Below are positions 24,884-34,767 of a stretch of DNA of 64,000 nt, piece by piece (position 1 is the first letter of the stretch; every line of letters begins with the position of its first letter). The stretch covers positions 1 through 64,000 of the forward strand of contig QCDL01000002.1 of NCBI GenBank assembly GCA_003280915.1. The letters run 5' to 3'. This DNA comes from Prochlorococcus sp. AG-355-I04 (GTDB lineage Bacteria > Cyanobacteriota > Cyanobacteriia > PCC-6307 > Cyanobiaceae). Below the pieces are notes generated by a model. The model was not told the origin of the DNA and ran no database searches. It saw nothing but the letters and a program-made list of their open reading frames with translations. A program made the position numbers and the translations under genes.

Positions 24884-27800
24884 ATGCACAGGATATTAAA
24901 TGTAGCAGGAAATGAAAAGAATAATGATGATTTAATTGAGCAACCAGCGGCAGATTTTATTTTTATAACAAGTGTAAAAGCTGATTTAAATCTCATATCA
25001 AACTTATTGTTAGAAAAAGAATTTGCCTCATTAAAAAATAATATAAGAGCTTTAGAAATTTCTAATTTAAATTCCTCATCTCAAATAGATAATTATTTAT
25101 TAAAAACAATTAATTATGCAAAAGTTGTCATACTAAGAATTTTTGGCGATAAAGGTACATGGAACTATGGAATTGAACAACTTTTAAATTGGCAAGCAGT
25201 CAATAAAAAAAGGAAGTTAGTAATCCTATCAGGTACCGTTGATCAGGAAGTTTCCTTAAGTGAAATAAGTAGTATAGATAAAAATATTGCATTAAATATT
25301 TCTAGATTACTAAGATCGGGAGGAATGGAGAATTATAGAAAATTTCTTAATTGTTTAAATTATCTAAAGGTAAATGAAACATTAATTCCTGATGAGTTTT
25401 TGAATATTAGTTTTTATCCAGATCCTTATTTATATGATTGGAAAATTGAAAAAGGAGAAAAGATTGGAATAATATCCTATAAATCACTTTTTTTGGCTAA
25501 TGAAATTGAAGTAAACGAAAAACTTAACTTGCAGTTACGAAGATGCGGACTATCGCCTAAAACGTTATTTATTTCAACACTAAAAGATCATATTATTCAA
25601 AAGAAATTAATAGAAATTTTTAAAAAGGAAGATATTAAATTAATAATTACCACAACTTCATTTTCTTCATCTCAAATCAAAAATAACGAATTAATTGAAA
25701 ATTCTACAAATATTTTTACTTCTCTTAAAATTCCAATTTTACAGCTTCTCTCTTCAAATAGATCAAGAAAAAATTGGTTAAATTCATCCATTGGAATGAA
25801 TTCATCTGATTTATTGATGCAAATAATTATTCCTGAATTTGATGGAAGGATTACTACCTGTCCTTCAGCATTTAAAGAAATAATTTCTAAAAAAAATACA
25901 CTCTACAGTGAAATAACCAGTTACAAAGCTGATCAAGTAGGTATTAAATGGATTTCAAAATTCGCAACAAATTATGTGAAACTTCAACAACTTAATAATT
26001 TTGATAAAAAAATTTGTTTAATAATAAGTAATTATCCAGTAAAGAATGGAAGAATCGGTAATGGTGTTGGTCTTAATACACCATCTTCGATAATAAATAT
26101 TCTTAACTGGTTAAAAGAAGAAGGTTATGATCTTGGATCTTGTAATTATCCTCAAGATTCTTCGGAATTAATGTCAATACTTATAAAAACTAGAACTAAT
26201 GATATTGAATCTCAAAATAATAAACCATTAGATTACTTACCACTTAGTGAATATTTAAAATATTGGAATTATTTAGAACTTGAACCAAAAAATATTATTG
26301 TTAACCGTTGGGGCAAACCATCTGATGCGATCGATCTTGATAATGAAGGCTTCTCAATAAATGGTATTAGAATTGGAAAAATAACATTATTGATTCAACC
26401 TCAACGAGGTTATGACGCTTTCACTGATAGAGATATTCATTCTCCCGATCTTCCACCTCCCCATAGATATTTAGCACAATATTTTTGGATTGAAAAAGTT
26501 TTTAACGCAAATGCTATTTGCCATATTGGTAAACATGGGACTGTTGAATGGTTACCTGGCAAATCTATAGGTCTCAGTAATAAATGTTTTCCAAATATTA
26601 TTTGTCCAGCAATACCAAACATATATCCTTTTATCGTAAATGATCCTGGGGAAGGATCCCAAGCTAAAAGAAGAACTGCTGCAACAATTATTGATCATTT
26701 AACCCCTCCTTTGGATAGGTCAGAATTATATGGAAAATATTCAATATTAGAAAATTATTTAGACGAATATTTTGAAGCAAAATTATTAAATTCTAATCGT
26801 ATTGAAATTATAGAAAAATCCATTTTTGAATTAATTAAAAAAGATTTTAACGAAATCACTTTAAATAATAAAAATAATCAAATTGAAGAGATTGATTCTT
26901 TTCTTTGCAAAATTAAAGAATCTCAAATTAGGACAGGTTTGCATATTTTTGGTAATAGGCAGAATGACATTAATGAAATAAATTTATTCTTGTGTGTCGC
27001 TAGAGTGCCAAATGCCAATAGAATTGGGATTGTTCAATATATAGCAAAACATTTAAAACTAGATTTGGATCCTTGGACAAATATATATGATCAAAAGTTA
27101 AGTGAAAAGGATAAAAAAATATTATTGACTTTTTCCAACAAAAACATTTTAAACTTTAGAATGGCTATTGATTTTTTGGAACAACAAGCAAAGTATTTAA
27201 TATATTTGTTTTTTTACAAAAAGAATACCAATATAAAAAATCTAGAAAAATATAAAAATCAGAAAATAATAGACTTTTTCTTTAATGAAAAAAAACATAA
27301 TAAGTATTTTTTATTATTAAAAAAAGAGATTCTATATCCAATCATTAATTCTTCATATAATGAGAAATTATCATTTATTAATTCGTTAAATGGACAATAT
27401 GTAAAAAGTGGTCCATCTGGAGCCCCTACGAGAGGTAAAACTGAAGCTTTACCCACTGGTAAAAATTTCTTTTCAGTTGATTCGAGAGGACTGCCAACTG
27501 AATCAGCATGGAGTGTTGGTTGTCAATCCGCCTCACAAATACTTCATTTATACAAACAAGATAATGGAGAAGATTTAAAAAATATAGCAATATCTGTATG
27601 GGCAACATCCACAATGAGAAATGGTGGTGAAGACATTTGTCAAATACTATATTTATTAGGAGTACAGCCTATTTGGGATGGGCCCTCAAGAAGAGTAGTA
27701 GATCTAGAAATCATTCCTTTATCTGTTCTCGAAAGACCAAGGGTTGATGTTACTTTAAGGATTTCAGGAATGTTTAGAGATGCATTTCCACAGTTAGTTA

Positions 27801-28621
27801 AATTAGCTTCTAAAGCAATAAATCTTGTTTCTAATCTTAATGAGGATGATAAATTTAACCCTCTTGCTGGGGCATCAAGGGATGGTGATTCAATTAATCG
27901 TATATTTGGGTCAGCGCCAGGTTCATATGGAGCTGGACTACAAGAACTAATTTCTAATTCTAATTGGGAAAATATTGATGATTTTGGAGAATCTTTTCTT
28001 AATTGGAGTAAGTGGATTTACAGTGATAATCTTGAACCTATAGAGGATAAAAAATCATTAGAAAATGCTCTTAAAAATGTTCAGTTAGTTGTTCATAACC
28101 AAGATAATAAGGAACATGATATTTTAGATTCTGATGATTATTATCAGTTTCAGGGTGGCTTATCTTCAGCAGTAAAAAAATTAAGCGGTAAATTTCCTGA
28201 AATGTATCATGGTGATTTATCAAAATTTGGATTATCTAAAATTTCAAAATTACAAGATGAAATTAATAAAGTTGTTATATCAAGAATACTTAACCCTAAA
28301 TGGATAAATGGAATGAAGGATAATGGTTATAAAGGAGCGTTTGAATTTTCAGCTACACTAGATTACTTATATGCTTTTGATGCTTCTACTGAAGTCGTCT
28401 CAGATTGGTGTTATGAGGAAGTTTATAAATCATGGTTATGTGATCTGGATCTTAGGAATTTCTTTCTAGAGAATAATCCATGGGCTTTAAGAGATATTGC
28501 ACAAAGATTTCTTGAAATTGTAAATAGAAAAATGTGGAATAATTGTTCATCAGATGTCATTGAAAATTTAAAGAATATAATTATTAATACTGATTCAATA
28601 ATTGAAAAAAATGAATTCTAA
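24884..28621 (+). CDS. cobN: Cobaltochelatase large subunit
   Basis: A 1245-residue CobN/magnesium-chelatase ChlH superfamily protein, judged CobN by the overall layout and gene context. It inserts cobalt into the corrin ring with help from ATPase subunits, which in cyanobacteria may be shared ChlI/ChlD. Conserved blocks: CHIGKHGTVEWLPGKSIGLS (about residues 546-565), NDPGEGSQAKRRTAATIIDH, the SGPSGAPTRGKTEALPTGKNF region (about 842-862), and FGSAPGSYGAGLQELI. ATG start. It converges with the PHP gene after a single base. Confidence 0.93.
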   Translation: MHRILNVAGNEKNNDDLIEQPAADFIFITSVKADLNLISNLLLEKEFASLKNNIRALEISNLNSSSQIDNYLLKTINYAKVVILRIFGDKGTWNYGIEQLLNWQAVNKKRKLVILSGTVDQEVSLSEISSIDKNIALNISRLLRSGGMENYRKFLNCLNYLKVNETLIPDEFLNISFYPDPYLYDWKIEKGEKIGIISYKSLFLANEIEVNEKLNLQLRRCGLSPKTLFISTLKDHIIQKKLIEIFKKEDIKLIITTTSFSSSQIKNNELIENSTNIFTSLKIPILQLLSSNRSRKNWLNSSIGMNSSDLLMQIIIPEFDGRITTCPSAFKEIISKKNTLYSEITSYKADQVGIKWISKFATNYVKLQQLNNFDKKICLIISNYPVKNGRIGNGVGLNTPSSIINILNWLKEEGYDLGSCNYPQDSSELMSILIKTRTNDIESQNNKPLDYLPLSEYLKYWNYLELEPKNIIVNRWGKPSDAIDLDNEGFSINGIRIGKITLLIQPQRGYDAFTDRDIHSPDLPPPHRYLAQYFWIEKVFNANAICHIGKHGTVEWLPGKSIGLSNKCFPNIICPAIPNIYPFIVNDPGEGSQAKRRTAATIIDHLTPPLDRSELYGKYSILENYLDEYFEAKLLNSNRIEIIEKSIFELIKKDFNEITLNNKNNQIEEIDSFLCKIKESQIRTGLHIFGNRQNDINEINLFLCVARVPNANRIGIVQYIAKHLKLDLDPWTNIYDQKLSEKDKKILLTFSNKNILNFRMAIDFLEQQAKYLIYLFFYKKNTNIKNLEKYKNQKIIDFFFNEKKHNKYFLLLKKEILYPIINSSYNEKLSFINSLNGQYVKSGPSGAPTRGKTEALPTGKNFFSVDSRGLPTESAWSVGCQSASQILHLYKQDNGEDLKNIAISVWATSTMRNGGEDICQILYLLGVQPIWDGPSRRVVDLEIIPLSVLERPRVDVTLRISGMFRDAFPQLVKLASKAINLVSNLNEDDKFNPLAGASRDGDSINRIFGSAPGSYGAGLQELISNSNWENIDDFGESFLNWSKWIYSDNLEPIEDKKSLENALKNVQLVVHNQDNKEHDILDSDDYYQFQGGLSSAVKKLSGKFPEMYHGDLSKFGLSKISKLQDEINKVVISRILNPKWINGMKDNGYKGAFEFSATLDYLYAFDASTEVVSDWCYEEVYKSWLCDLDLRNFFLENNPWALRDIAQRFLEIVNRKMWNNCSSDVIENLKNIIINTDSIIEKNEF

Positions 28622-28622
28622 A

Positions 28623-29270
28623 TTATCTACCTAATAGCGAAAGTCCATGACTATCTGTTCCGCATGTTTTTAGCATTGAATATTTATCTACTAATTTATC
28701 TATTTCTGAACATACAAATAAACTAGGATTCCATACTTCATTAAGTTCATAATCGTACCAAACCTCTATTCCATCAATACCTTGTATTTTGGCCTCTGGA
28801 ATTAATTTATAAAAGGGAATCCTGTATCTCGCTGGATGTGCAAGAAATGATAAACCACCAGCTAAATTTATTGCTTTTATAACTGATTTAATATTTAAAT
28901 CATTACCTATTGGAGACTCTCCAAGGATGTAGGGATTTAGGTATTTACTTTTTATATCTATTCCCAATCCAATTACATGTACTAAACATCCTAAAATCAA
29001 ACAATTAATTTCTATTCCAGAAATTAATGTAAAGGAATCTTTAGGATAATTTTTGAGTATATTATTTTTTTTTATATATTCATGAGCTTTAATTGTATGA
29101 TGATCGGTTATTGATAAAAATTTCAAGTTATTTTTATAAGCTTGATCTAAAAGTTCATATGGTTCTAAACTTCCATCACTAAATTTTGTATGACAGTGAA
29201 AATTAATATTATTAGGACAACTATTTTTATTAATATTGGAAGTTAATTTTACTAAGTCTTCCCTATTCAT
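28623..29270 (-). CDS. PHP-domain metal-dependent phosphoesterase
   Basis: A 215-residue protein of the PHP (TrpH-type) family. Metal ligands appear in NFHCHTKFSDGS (about 23-34), ITDHHTI (about 56-62), SLISGIEINC-type SGIEIN, FLAHPARYR, and a final CGTDSHG. The substrate is probably a small phosphate ester or nucleotide, but not determinable here. Its start overlaps the end of hemJ by eight bases, so the two are translationally coupled. Confidence 0.88.
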   Translation of the reverse strand: MNREDLVKLTSNINKNSCPNNINFHCHTKFSDGSLEPYELLDQAYKNNLKFLSITDHHTIKAHEYIKKNNILKNYPKDSFTLISGIEINCLILGCLVHVIGLGIDIKSKYLNPYILGESPIGNDLNIKSVIKAINLAGGLSFLAHPARYRIPFYKLIPEAKIQGIDGIEVWYDYELNEVWNPSLFVCSEIDKLVDKYSMLKTCGTDSHGLSLLGR

Positions 29271-29829
29271 TACTTAATGAATTCTCATTTTTCTTTCTAA
29301 TCTTTGCATATAATTGAATTGAAGCCAACATGAAAATAATTAGTCCAACTACGCTCCATGTAGCAATACTAGTTGGAAAATTATTTTTAAAAATAACTAA
29401 AAGTACAATTATAAATAATAATAAAGTAGGCAATTCATTTAATAATCTAAGGTTTTTTGCTGAAATGGTTGAAGTACCATTTTGTAATGAATACATTATT
29501 TTATAACAATAAGAATGATAAATTACTAATCCCAAAACAAAAGAAATTTTAATTTGCAACCACTTCTCACTTAACCAACTTGGTTGAATAATAACCATGC
29601 AAATAGCCATACTTAAAGCTAATATCATCCCAGGTGTTGTGATTATATTCGCCAGCCTTTTTTCCATCAAGGTGTATTGTTTATTAAAGGCAATTTTTAA
29701 TTCATTGTCCATATTTTTAGATTCTTCATGATATATAAAAAGTCTTACTAAATAAAAAAGTCCCGCAAACCAAACGATTACACCAATAATGTGAAGTGAT
29801 TTAAACCAGAGATATGCTTCAGCTGCCAA
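29263..29829 (-). CDS. hemJ: Protoporphyrinogen IX oxidase HemJ
   Basis: A 188-residue membrane protein with about five helices, of the HemJ/CopD-like family. This is the cyanobacterial enzyme oxidising protoporphyrinogen IX to protoporphyrin IX for haem and chlorophyll. LWFKSLHIIGVIVWFAGLFY carries the conserved His at the start of helix 1, and RLFIYHEE follows. Length is slightly below other cyanobacterial HemJ. ATG start. The end overlaps the PHP gene. Confidence 0.92.
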   Translation of the reverse strand: MAAEAYLWFKSLHIIGVIVWFAGLFYLVRLFIYHEESKNMDNELKIAFNKQYTLMEKRLANIITTPGMILALSMAICMVIIQPSWLSEKWLQIKISFVLGLVIYHSYCYKIMYSLQNGTSTISAKNLRLLNELPTLLLFIIVLLVIFKNNFPTSIATWSVVGLIIFMLASIQLYAKIRKKNENSLSNE

Positions 29830-29917
29830 ATTACTAGATTAATTTAAAAATATATGTTTTTAATATAGTTATATTTAACAATATCAAGAAATCTATTTTT
29901 CAAAATTTAATTAATAT

Positions 29918-31876
29918 TTATAACTCGTTAAAATATTCATATATATCATTAACTGAATTTTTTCCAAGTCCTTTAACTTTTGATAAATCCTCCTTACTAG
30001 CTATTCTTATCGCGTCTATTGATTTGAAATGCTCAAGCAATTCTCTTATTCTTGATGGTCCTAATCCACTGATTTGGGACAATTGAGATCTATTCATTCT
30101 TTTAGATCTTTTGTCTCTATGAAAAGATAATGCAAATCTATGTGCTTCATCTCTTACCCTTCTTAATAGAAGAACTCCTTTTTGATTTTCATCAGTATCA
30201 AGAGACTTAGTAAATCCTGGAATAAATATTTCTTCATTTTTTTTTGCCAATGAACATATAGTTACTTCTTCCTCAAGATTTAATTCTTTTAATGCTTTAA
30301 TAGCAGCATTTAACTGTCCTTTTCCTCCATCAATCATTATTAAATCAGGCCAATCTGATAGAAGTTCATTGTCTAATTTACTGTTCGTTTTATCATTTAA
30401 TATTGAAAAATCCCCTCCGCTTTCTTTAAATCTTGACCATTTTTTAAACCTTCTTTGTATTACTTCATATATCGAAGCAAAATCATCACTATGTCCTATA
30501 AAAACGTTTGGATCTTTAATTTTATATTTCCTATAATGCTGTTTAGAAGGAACCCCATCAATAAAAACGACTTGTGATGCTACAGGGTCACTACCTTGAA
30601 TATGGCTTATATCATAGCCTTCAATTCTTTTAGGTTGTTCGCTTAATTCAAGTATTTGGGCAAGATCCTCAATTGATGATTCATTATCTTGTATCCCATT
30701 TAATATTCTATCTAATTCCAATTTCGCATTTTTTAAAACCATTTCTACAGTTTCATGTTTTTTATTTCTTTTTGGGATTAGGATTTTTACTTTCTTTTTT
30801 CTTAGCTCCGTTAACCAATCCTCTATGGTTGCTTGTTTTGGAAGGTTATATTGAATAAGAATTTCTGATGGTATTTCTACAGGTTCAACATTCATATAAT
30901 GCTCTTCTAATATCTTTTGTAAAATAAGATTTTCATCTTCATTATTTAATTTTTGACTATAGCCAATTCTCCCAATGAGCTTACCTGATCTCATTTGGAA
31001 AATTTGTATACTAGCTACATTTTTTTCTGAAACTATTCCAAAGATATCTCTATTAATTGAAGAATCTGGTATTGAGATTTTTTGTGATTCAGTTAATAAT
31101 TTTAAACCTGAAATTTGGTCTCTTATTTTTGCTGCATTCTCATAATCTAAATCATTTGAAAATTGCATCATTTTTTTTTGTAAAAATATTTCTAAGTCAT
31201 CATTTCTTCCCTGAAATATCATAGATACTTGTTTCATTATTTTTTTATAATCTTCAGATGATATAACTTCTTGGCAAACACCTGGACATCTTCCTATTGA
31301 ATAATTCAAACAAGTTCTATCTTTATAGACTGGCCTTGGTCTTTGTCTAAGTGGAAATATTTTTTTTATCGTAAATAATGTTTTCCTTAATAAGCCGACA
31401 TCAACATAAGGTCCATAATATCTATCTAAATTATTTCTATTTCTTCTTCTTCTTGTAATAAATATTCGAGGATATTTTTCACTCCAAGTTATACAAAGAT
31501 ATGGATATTTCTTATCATCCTTTAATAGAATATTAAAGTATGGTTTGTTTGTTTTAATTAAATTTGACTCTAAATTTAATGCTTCATATTCGCTATCTGT
31601 TAGTATTATTTCTATTTCAGTTATTTGACGAACCATCAAGCTTAATCGCGGAGTTAAATCTGAATAATTATTGAAATAACTACTTACTCTATTGCGTAGT
31701 TTTTTAGATTTACCAATATAAAGTAAGTTATTATCAATATCTTTAAAAAGATAACAACCAGAAGACTTTGGAATTTCGGATAATCTTGATTTTAATAACT
31801 CCTTATTATTAATTAATTTATATTCAATTTTAAAATTATATTTGTTATCTATTTCTTCGATAGAGGAATTACTCAT
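29918..31876 (-). CDS. uvrC: Excinuclease ABC subunit C
   Basis: A 652-residue nuclease subunit of nucleotide-excision repair. The N-terminal GIY-YIG-type domain (about 36-115, GCYLFKDIDNNLLYIGKSKK) makes the 3' cut. A UVR motif (FSNDLDYENAAKIRDQI, about 243-258) contacts UvrB. The RNase H-like domain with EGYDISHIQGSD makes the 5' cut, and tandem helix-hairpin-helix motifs lie at the end (SGLGPSRIRELLEHF, VKGLGKNSVNDIYEY). ATG start. The flavin reductase gene is nine bases upstream. Confidence 0.97.
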   Translation of the reverse strand: MSNSSIEEIDNKYNFKIEYKLINNKELLKSRLSEIPKSSGCYLFKDIDNNLLYIGKSKKLRNRVSSYFNNYSDLTPRLSLMVRQITEIEIILTDSEYEALNLESNLIKTNKPYFNILLKDDKKYPYLCITWSEKYPRIFITRRRRNRNNLDRYYGPYVDVGLLRKTLFTIKKIFPLRQRPRPVYKDRTCLNYSIGRCPGVCQEVISSEDYKKIMKQVSMIFQGRNDDLEIFLQKKMMQFSNDLDYENAAKIRDQISGLKLLTESQKISIPDSSINRDIFGIVSEKNVASIQIFQMRSGKLIGRIGYSQKLNNEDENLILQKILEEHYMNVEPVEIPSEILIQYNLPKQATIEDWLTELRKKKVKILIPKRNKKHETVEMVLKNAKLELDRILNGIQDNESSIEDLAQILELSEQPKRIEGYDISHIQGSDPVASQVVFIDGVPSKQHYRKYKIKDPNVFIGHSDDFASIYEVIQRRFKKWSRFKESGGDFSILNDKTNSKLDNELLSDWPDLIMIDGGKGQLNAAIKALKELNLEEEVTICSLAKKNEEIFIPGFTKSLDTDENQKGVLLLRRVRDEAHRFALSFHRDKRSKRMNRSQLSQISGLGPSRIRELLEHFKSIDAIRIASKEDLSKVKGLGKNSVNDIYEYFNEL

Positions 31877-31885
31877 TTATGATGA

Positions 31886-32374
31886 TTAACCTCCATAATT
31901 CCAGCCAGTTGAAGATAAATTCAGTGAGTCGACATCATTATTCAGATAAGCAGATTGAACCTCTCCTACAAAAACGGTATGGTCTCCATGAATAACACTT
32001 CCTACAACATTACATTCAACTCCACCAACACTATCAACTAAAATAGGCAATCCAAGCTCACCTAAATTAAATTCAACAGATTCAAATCTACCTCCTAAGG
32101 CTTTTTGAGGTTTAAAGAAAACAGCTGCTAGATCCTTTTGATCACTTTTGAGCACATTTAATGAGAACTTATTGGTGGACTTTATTATTTCATGACTAGA
32201 ACCCTCTGCTCTAACAGCCATTACAACTAACGGTGGGGTGAAGGAGCCTTGAGTCACCCAACTTGCAGTAAAACCATTCACTTCATTTTTATCCTCGTCT
32301 CTAACGCCACAAATAAATAATCCATGAGGTATTTTTCTTAATAAGATTTTTTTTGCTTCTAGATTTAATGTCAT
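31886..32374 (-). CDS. Flavin reductase-like FMN-binding protein
   Basis: A 162-residue protein with the flavin reductase domain fold: IPHGLFICGVRDE, NGFTASWVTQGSFTPPLVVMAV, the FSLNVLKSDQ block, and a terminal DHTVFVGEVQSA. This resembles the C-terminal reductase module of cyanobacterial diflavin flavoproteins, here as a stand-alone protein. It probably binds FMN and passes electrons from NAD(P)H. ATG start. Divergent from coaD with 59 bases between. Confidence 0.88.
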   Translation of the reverse strand: MTLNLEAKKILLRKIPHGLFICGVRDEDKNEVNGFTASWVTQGSFTPPLVVMAVRAEGSSHEIIKSTNKFSLNVLKSDQKDLAAVFFKPQKALGGRFESVEFNLGELGLPILVDSVGGVECNVVGSVIHGDHTVFVGEVQSAYLNNDVDSLNLSSTGWNYGG

Positions 32375-32433
32375 AATTGATTTATCTAATAATCTTATTT
32401 TAACTAAATTTCTTATTCGATCATAATAAATTC

Positions 32434-32907
32434 ATGAAAATTCTTTATCCAGGTACATTTGATCCTTTAACAAACGGGCATCTTGATTTAATAGAAAGGG
32501 CTGAAAAAATATTTGGCAATTTAGTAGTTGCTGTTTTAGAAAATACCACTAAAACTCCAACATTTAAGCTTGAAAGAAGAATAATACAAATAAAAAATTC
32601 TCTTTCTCATTTACCTAATATTGAAGTTATTTCTTATTCTGGCCTCACTGTTGATTGTGCAACTGATTTAAAAGCTAATCTTATTCTTAGAGGCTTAAGA
32701 GCAATGAGTGATTTCGAGTATGAACTTCAGATTGCTCATACAAATAAATCTCTTAATAATGATATTGAAACTATATTTTTATCGACAAATACAAATTATA
32801 GTTTTCTTAGTAGTTCTTTAGTAAAAGAAGTTGCAAAATTTGGTGGTGAAATTAATCACATGGTCCCCCCCTCTGTTGAAAGGGATTTAAAAGAATATTT
32901 TAAATAA
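32434..32907 (+). CDS. coaD: Phosphopantetheine adenylyltransferase
   Basis: A 157-residue enzyme joining ATP and 4'-phosphopantetheine to dephospho-CoA in coenzyme A synthesis. [16 protein letters not shown] holds the nucleotidyl-transferase TxGH-type motif (residues 13-18). [16 protein letters not shown] (about 88-103) and [13 protein letters not shown] (about 128-140) are also family-specific. ATG start. Full length. Confidence 0.97.
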   Translation: MKILYPGTFDPLTNGHLDLIERAEKIFGNLVVAVLENTTKTPTFKLERRIIQIKNSLSHLPNIEVISYSGLTVDCATDLKANLILRGLRAMSDFEYELQIAHTNKSLNNDIETIFLSTNTNYSFLSSSLVKEVAKFGGEINHMVPPSVERDLKEYFK

Positions 32908-32915
32908 TATTTTTA

Positions 32916-34139
32916 TTAACATGATTTTAAGTAATAAAGATCACGTAATAATTTAAAAGCTTTTTCTTTATCAATTTTATTAGAATTTTGGATAATACTT
33001 ATAATTATTGGCTTTTCATTTTTATATAAAAAGCCAGATAATGCAAAGACATTTGAAAGAGTGCCAGTTTTGCCAAAAAACTTTCCAGATAATTCACTAT
33101 TTACAAATCTTTTAGCTAATGTTCCTCTTACTCCAGTAATTGAAAGTGTAGATTGATAAGCATTAAAATCATTAAAATATCTCATTTTATCTAAAAACAA
33201 TACAACTAACTTTGTTGTAATTTTATTTTTTCGAGACAATCCACTAGCATCTGCAAAGTATGCATTAGTTATTGGGAGGCCTTTATTTTCAAGCCATCTT
33301 TTCAACTTTGTATAGTCATTATCGTTCCATGTATTTGAGGCATTTTTAAAGAGAGATTCAGCTGTAAAATTATGGCTTTCAGAATTTGTTAGGGTTAGTA
33401 ATGAAAGAATTGGAACTGAATATATTTTATTTATCTCTTTAATATTTTTTAAATAAAAAGTTTTTTCTGAATCAAAAAAATCTATATATATTTTTGAATT
33501 TGGAAATTTATTTTTTAAATAATTTTTAATAAAATTTTTTAATTCATAAATATCATCATATCTATTGTGATTACTTTCTATTGCAAGAGATGTAATTGGA
33601 GATCCATATTCGTAAAGTTTATCAGTATTTGTCCAACCATTAGGCCAATATAATTTTGAATCAATTTCAACAATATTAAAGTTAATAATTTTATTTTCTT
33701 TAACATTTGAAATTAGTTCGATTATATTTTCATAATTAAGATCTGGATCACCTTGACCGTGTAAATAATAATCGTTTTTATTTTTAAATAAGGAAGTTTT
33801 TAAATTATTATTTAATTTATATTTACTTAAAACATAAGCTGATGAGAATAATTTTTGATTCGATGCTGGCAACCTTGGAACATCCTCATTGTAGGAACTT
33901 ATTATTTCGCCTTTATTATTAATAATTGATACACTAAAAGAATCATCAAGCGTTTGATTCAATAAAGCATCATAAGAAGGACATATTTTTTTTTTAGTAA
34001 TTATTCCTGGGAAATTAAAATAAATACTATTTAAAATAGTTATTTTCTGATTTGCTAGTAAATATCTTATTAAGAAAGGAGATGTTACTAATACAAGACC
34101 AATTAAGAAAAATAAATAAATTTTTTTTATCACATTCAA
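32916..34139 (-). CDS. dacB: D-alanyl-D-alanine carboxypeptidase/endopeptidase, PBP4 family
   Basis: A 407-residue S13-family enzyme trimming or cutting peptidoglycan cross-links. An N-terminal membrane or signal segment covers residues 5-28. The catalytic Ser93 and Lys96 sit in PASNQKLFSS, the SxN motif in IESNHNRYD and the KTG triad in GKTGTLSNV near residue 374. The central domain is shorter than in E. coli PBP4. ATG start. It is one base from the upstream DUF1995 gene, and two bases from dapF-side operon genes further up. Confidence 0.9.
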   Translation of the reverse strand: MNVIKKIYLFFLIGLVLVTSPFLIRYLLANQKITILNSIYFNFPGIITKKKICPSYDALLNQTLDDSFSVSIINNKGEIISSYNEDVPRLPASNQKLFSSAYVLSKYKLNNNLKTSLFKNKNDYYLHGQGDPDLNYENIIELISNVKENKIINFNIVEIDSKLYWPNGWTNTDKLYEYGSPITSLAIESNHNRYDDIYELKNFIKNYLKNKFPNSKIYIDFFDSEKTFYLKNIKEINKIYSVPILSLLTLTNSESHNFTAESLFKNASNTWNDNDYTKLKRWLENKGLPITNAYFADASGLSRKNKITTKLVVLFLDKMRYFNDFNAYQSTLSITGVRGTLAKRFVNSELSGKFFGKTGTLSNVFALSGFLYKNEKPIIISIIQNSNKIDKEKAFKLLRDLYYLKSC

Positions 34140-34140
34140 T

Positions 34141-34767
34141 CTATAAATTTACAAAAATAGATTCATTGTCGGGTTTGATTTCAAATTCTTTTTTAAAAAA
34201 ATACCTTTTATTTTCTTCTTTGAAAAGCAACCAGTTATTTGGATAAATATGCATAAGAGCAGCTTTATTTAAGGGCTGAAGAAAATAAATATTTTTCCAT
34301 GTTTTGACAAAATTTTTACGTCGTTCTCTAATAACACTTCCTATACCGATATTGGCATCTTCAAATTTTGGATTTAATGAATAATGTGTACCTTGATAAT
34401 TATCAGTCATTGGTTCAAATGAATCGAAATCATATGGCTGAGGTAATATCGATATCATTGCACTATCAATATTATTTATATTATTTGATTCATTAAAGGA
34501 TTTAAAAGTAAAGATTTTATCTTTGATATCTGGATAATCTCTTTGAGCTAAAGCCACAGCACCTTGATCAGCAAATGTTATGAATACATTATTATTTTTA
34601 GACAATATCTTGTAGATAGTTATTCCAATTCTGTTAAACTTCAATCCTTCAAAATTAAATTCTATAGTAAATCTTTTATTTGAATCTAATAAACTTGGAA
34701 TAATTGCATCCTCCATATTCTTAAGAGATTCATTTAAATCTTTAGGTAGTCTGTAATTGGTTTCCAT
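34141..34767 (-). CDS. DUF1995 family protein
   Basis: A 208-residue soluble protein of the DUF1995 family shared by cyanobacteria and plastids; the plant relative LPA3 is linked to photosystem II assembly. Family features: YRLPKDLNESLKNMEDAI at the start, FITFADQGAVALAQRDYPDI, SILPQPYDFDSFEPM, and a late WKNIYFLQPLNKAALMHIYP block. Its ATG overlaps the cysteine desulfurase stop by one base. The exact role in this organism is unknown. Confidence 0.85.
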   Translation of the reverse strand: METNYRLPKDLNESLKNMEDAIIPSLLDSNKRFTIEFNFEGLKFNRIGITIYKILSKNNNVFITFADQGAVALAQRDYPDIKDKIFTFKSFNESNNINNIDSAMISILPQPYDFDSFEPMTDNYQGTHYSLNPKFEDANIGIGSVIRERRKNFVKTWKNIYFLQPLNKAALMHIYPNNWLLFKEENKRYFFKKEFEIKPDNESIFVNL